From assembly GCA_900239685.1 (NCBI GenBank), contig OENT01000116.1, positions 62,001 through 126,000 on the forward strand: 64,000 bases of DNA, written 5' to 3'. Shown here one piece after another: positions 62,831-64,000 of the stretch. Every line of letters begins with the position of its first letter. The stretch's first letter is position 1. The notes beneath the pieces are model-generated. The model saw nothing but the letters and a program-made list of their open reading frames with translations, did not search any database and was not told the origin of the DNA. The stretch comes from Rotaria macrura (lineage: Eukaryota; Rotifera; Eurotatoria; Philodinida; Philodinidae). The translations under genes were made by a program, and so were the position numbers.

Positions 62831-64000
62831 CTAAATGTAAGTGTATGTGTGTCTATCTGTTGCTCTTCCGTGTGGTATAACATAAAATGAAATATATAAT
62901 CATCACAACGATGTGTCACATGTGACAAACAAAACAGCAGCTGACAATATGACAAGCGAAAAGAAAAAATGAGTGTAGGATTTATAACGTTGTAAGTAAT
63001 AGTTAGTGATGGCAGCAGATTGAGACCTGTTCTATGAATAGAAAGAGAACAACAAAAGAAAAGAATGAATCAATTGAGGATTTGATATATATATATATGG
63101 GTATGTGTGAGTGTGTCTGTACATTTGTTCATTCATCGGTTTAGGTATGATGTAAACATTATTGATCATCTACACTCAAAAAAAGAGAAAAAGAAAAAAG
63201 ACTTCGATCCTACGAAATTAAATTCGTTTGTCTTTTTACTTCATTTATGCGAACAAAATGAAATGTATTCTCAATTGAAATGTGAAATTATATTCTACGA
63301 CTCTTTTCTTATGCCATATTTTTTTCGAATTCGTTCTTTTCTTTATCTATTTTGTTGATTCAACATTTTCTGTATTACGATGATTCACTTTTGCAACGTA
63401 TGCTAAAAGTCACGATAAAAAAGTAATGCTGAAATTGTAAGGGGACGTCTGATTCGAATTTCATTAGTATCACTCACTGACGTCATAGACAGATCTACAA
63501 GAATTGTCTCAATCATAATTACGACACAAATACTAGGGACTATTTTGATCGTTTCTTTTTAAATTATTATGATGTATGTTTCAAATCACCCAAGACATAG
63601 TCGTATTACTATGTACACAGAGAGACAAGAATGAATGAAGACTCTTTGAAGAACGTATAGTGCCCCCAACCTGCGAAGCCAATATAAAAGGTCGGTTACG
63701 TAGCCGAAAGCACTTCAGTACGAGTAGAAATTGAAGGTTGCACTGTTGATCTATTGAGAAGCTCAATGACAGCTTTTCAACATCAATCGATCTACTGATG
63801 ACGTTGTCGAGTAAATAATTATAAGTTAGGTACAAATTTTATCACTAACTTTTCAACTTATCTAGATTGAAATTCAATGTTGGTTCGAAATTGGTGTGTG
63901 ATATTGTTGAAAATGAACCTATGTTCTTAGAATTTTATTTATATTTCAACTTGAATAAAGCAAATCATGCGTGAAAAGTTACTTTACAAAGACATAAACA
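62831..64000. other. Intergenic right edge
   Basis: Upstream of PRC1. An (AT)7 run at 63085-63098 and a GT-rich stretch follow. A core-promoter candidate on the plus strand lies at 63683-63721. The overlapping open stretches at 63107-63358 (+) and 63581-63835 (-) look spurious. Confidence 0.4.
63683..63721 (+). promoter_or_regulatory. Candidate core promoter: TATA box plus initiator
   Basis: TATAAAAG (63683-63690) in a locally GC-richer setting, followed 34 nt downstream (first T to the central A at 63717) by TTCAGTA, which fits an arthropod-style initiator. Only short ORFs follow before the window ends, so the gene it would serve lies mostly outside. Confidence 0.4.

Noticed and set aside
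1..64000. CRISPR arrays, prokaryotic operons, integrated viruses or transposase genes
   Set aside because: No spaced direct-repeat arrays, no ribosome-binding-site-led gene clusters and no replication, capsid, integrase or transposase motifs were recognised on either strand.

Overview
The window looks like nuclear DNA of a metazoan, most likely a bdelloid rotifer of the Rotaria/Didymodactylos kind. The reasons are AT-rich DNA, GT-AG introns of two size classes (53-81 nt and 0.3-2.3 kb), intronless rhodopsin-type receptors of a style I associate with expanded bdelloid families, a divergent nuclear receptor with a CxSCKxFFRR DNA-binding domain, and an intronless B-box-like/coiled-coil/propeller protein. 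No transposase, reverse transcriptase or integrase was recognised. The species assignment is inference.

Layout. 1-7464 (+): the 3' end of midasin, the AAA+ ribosome-assembly ATPase, in six exons. 12200-13572 (+): a type I regulatory subunit of protein kinase A (three exons). It is followed 308 nt later by a small secreted six-cysteine protein (13881-14261, +). 16559-17729 (+): a nuclear hormone receptor (three exons, with a possible extra 5' exon). 24642-26182 (-): a progestin/adipoQ-type seven-pass receptor (two exons). 32680-33642, 39603-40586 and 55496-56500 (+): three paralogous intronless GPCRs. 47721-49037 (+), between the second and third GPCR: the B-box-like/coiled-coil/propeller protein. 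58863-62814 (-): a PRC1/Ase1/MAP65 microtubule bundler (three exons). A core-promoter-like TATA plus initiator at 63683-63721 may belong to a gene running off the right edge.

About 70-75% of the window is noncoding. It holds (AT)n microsatellites, degenerate tRNA-like relics near 36.0, 36.35 and 47.05 kb, and one compositionally distinct GC-richer patch at 37.13-37.49 kb.

The genes do not form a pathway. Housekeeping genes (midasin, PKA-R, PRC1) are interspersed with lineage-expanded receptor genes. The most interesting signals are: (a) a splice acceptor 1-38 nt upstream of the start codon in all five intron-context genes but in none of the intronless ones, which suggests spliced-leader trans-splicing or 5'UTR introns; (b) the tight PKA-R/secreted-peptide pair, which could be an operon; (c) the three-receptor array with altered class A signature positions; and (d) the foreign-looking patch at 37 kb. 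I found no clear new multi-gene system.
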